DNA of 6,223 nt from an uncultured Roseburia sp. GTDB taxonomy: Bacteria > Bacillota > Clostridia > Lachnospirales > Lachnospiraceae. This document shows, piece by piece, positions 5,258 through 6,223 of the stretch. The number at the start of each line of letters is the position of its first letter. Position 1 is the stretch's first letter. Made by a program: the position numbers and the translations under genes. The notes under the pieces are model-generated. The model searched no databases, had not been told where the DNA came from, and saw only the letters and a program-made list of their open reading frames with translations. Where the stretch lies: positions 1-6,223 of the forward strand of contig CAMGET010000087.1 of the NCBI GenBank assembly GCA_946055175.1. The letters run 5' to 3'.

Positions 5258-6223
5258 GTTAATTCTGTACGATTTGTGCATCCGGTCTTTTTTAAAATAT
5301 TGCGTACATGAAACTTTACCGTATTTTCCGAAATATAGAGCTGTTTGGCAATTTCACCATTCGTGCTGCCCGTTAACAATAGTTTAAATACTTCTGCTTC
5401 ACGAGGGGAAATTTCATATTTTGTAATCAATTCTTCAAGAAGTTCTTCTGAACTTGGCTCCTTCGCCGGTGCCGGCATATAAAGCTTATTATAAAGTATA
5501 AAGAAGGTAATAAAAGTAAGGACGAAGCAAATGCTGGAAATCAGCACCAATAGAATTGGCTGTTTGCCAAAAATGATGCCGGTTAGTGTGCCAATTACGT
5601 CACCAATTCTGCCAAACATTAATCCATACACTGCTGTATATAAAAACGCTTCCTTTACACAGGCGATATCAGTAAAAACAACCACACGAAATACGGCGAG
5701 AAAACCATAAAAGGTATATCCCAAAATCCATAAAACGATGCTGGCATTTAGTTCATTTGATAAAGCAATCATTGCAAATGGAAAAACAAGTGCAATCAGA
5801 CAACTAATGGCACCATATTTTCTGCTTCGGTCACCAATGCATCCTGATAAGATTAAGCCAACAGCATAGAAAGCTCTCGAAAACTCAAGATTAATTCCCG
5901 AAGAGAGGTCTGCCATCGGGAAATAAAAGCCAATTCCACGAGTAAGACTGACTAAAAGAATGGTAGCTCCGGCTAAAAGGATAAAACTTTTTGACAGAGG
6001 TTCTTTTGTATAAGTGATATGTTCTTCTGTAAATGGCGCATGCTCTGACAATATGATACCAATGGTAATTAAGATAAAGATTCCATAAACAATGAGAGCA
6101 TAATCCGAACGAAGGAAACTTGCATTTTTTAATAGTGAAAGCAACCATGAGGCAATACTTGCAACGCCATAAGCACAGCCAAATACAAGAGAACGATACT
6201 TTGGCGCAACCTCTGTGGCAAGC
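5248..6223 (-). CDS. MFS-like membrane domain fused to a LuxR-type HTH regulator, 5'-truncated by window edge
   Basis: The frame is open through the right edge; 324 residues are visible and the real start lies outside. A TTG at 6144 could be read as a start but falls inside a continuous membrane domain, so it is not used. Residue numbers below count from that TTG. About seven hydrophobic segments follow (near 15-33, 53-70, 86-100, 110-128, 134-156, 166-190 and 194-216). The loop GDRSRKYG (103-110) resembles the MFS signature between paired helices, and the residues before the TTG (ATEVAPKYRSLVFG) look like another such loop. After a charged linker (about 222-240) comes a GerE/LuxR helix-turn-helix from about 243 to the end, with SPREAEVFKLL, GEIAKQLYISENTVKFHVRNIL and NRTEL. 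It is therefore predicted to be a membrane-anchored transcription factor whose transporter-like part senses a ligand. The target may include the adjacent EAL gene; this is inference. Confidence 0.88.
   Translation of the reverse strand, partial: LATEVAPKYRSLVFGCAYGVASIASWLLSLLKNASFLRSDYALIVYGIFILITIGIILSEHAPFTEEHITYTKEPLSKSFILLAGATILLVSLTRGIGFYFPMADLSSGINLEFSRAFYAVGLILSGCIGDRSRKYGAISCLIALVFPFAMIALSNELNASIVLWILGYTFYGFLAVFRVVVFTDIACVKEAFLYTAVYGLMFGRIGDVIGTLTGIIFGKQPILLVLISSICFVLTFITFFILYNKLYMPAPAKEPSSEELLEELITKYEISPREAEVFKLLLTGSTNGEIAKQLYISENTVKFHVRNILKKTGCTNRTELTRL

Noticed and set aside
6142..6144. TTG as the start of the MFS-LuxR gene
   Set aside because: The same frame continues to the window edge with MFS-like sequence, so the gene is simply cut by the edge.
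1..6223. CRISPR array, tRNA or rRNA genes, prophage genes, defence island
   Set aside because: No regularly spaced repeats, no cloverleaf or rRNA-like sequence and no phage or defence gene motifs were seen on either strand; the CPBP protease alone does not make a defence system.

Overview
The window looks like a piece of chromosome from an anaerobic Gram-positive bacterium of the Clostridia, most likely a Lachnospiraceae gut commensal. This is inferred from moderate-to-low GC by eye, strong AGGAG-type ribosome binding sites, a clostridial-style rubrerythrin, a TRAM-less RlmD-type methyltransferase, and a MPRQARKK-type REP-associated transposase. No species call is possible from the sequence alone.

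Layout. Bases 1-955 (+) are the 3' part of a CPBP-family membrane metalloprotease gene, open at the left edge and ending in a 15-bp tandem repeat and a strong terminator hairpin (974-1017). Bases 1023-1160 are a gene-free leader full of nested inverted repeats. Bases 1181-2395 (+) encode an RlmD/RumA-type rRNA m5U methyltransferase. Bases 2516-3070 (+) encode rubrerythrin with a near-consensus promoter. Bases 3072-3810 are a small RAYT/IS200-like element with 23-bp terminal inverted repeats; its transposase has lost the catalytic HUH core by an in-frame deletion. Bases 3808-5193 (-) encode a degenerate-GGDEF/intact-EAL protein, predicted to be a c-di-GMP phosphodiesterase. Bases 5248-6223 (-) hold the 3' part of a gene fusing an MFS-like membrane domain to a LuxR-type DNA-binding domain, open at the right edge.

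How the genes relate. The three left genes are ordinary, probably separately transcribed housekeeping or stress genes. The two right genes run in the same direction with a 54-nt gap. They may form a signalling pair, with a membrane-embedded transcription factor upstream of a c-di-GMP-degrading enzyme, although the EAL gene appears to have its own extended -10 promoter. The mobile element sits between the two groups. Its left end hairpin doubles as the likely rubrerythrin terminator, and its right end supplies the stop codon of the convergent EAL gene.

The points most worth a second look are the MFS-LuxR fusion beside the phosphodiesterase, the multi-arm foldable leader upstream of the methyltransferase, and the HUH-less RAYT element whose end is built into two convergent reading frames.
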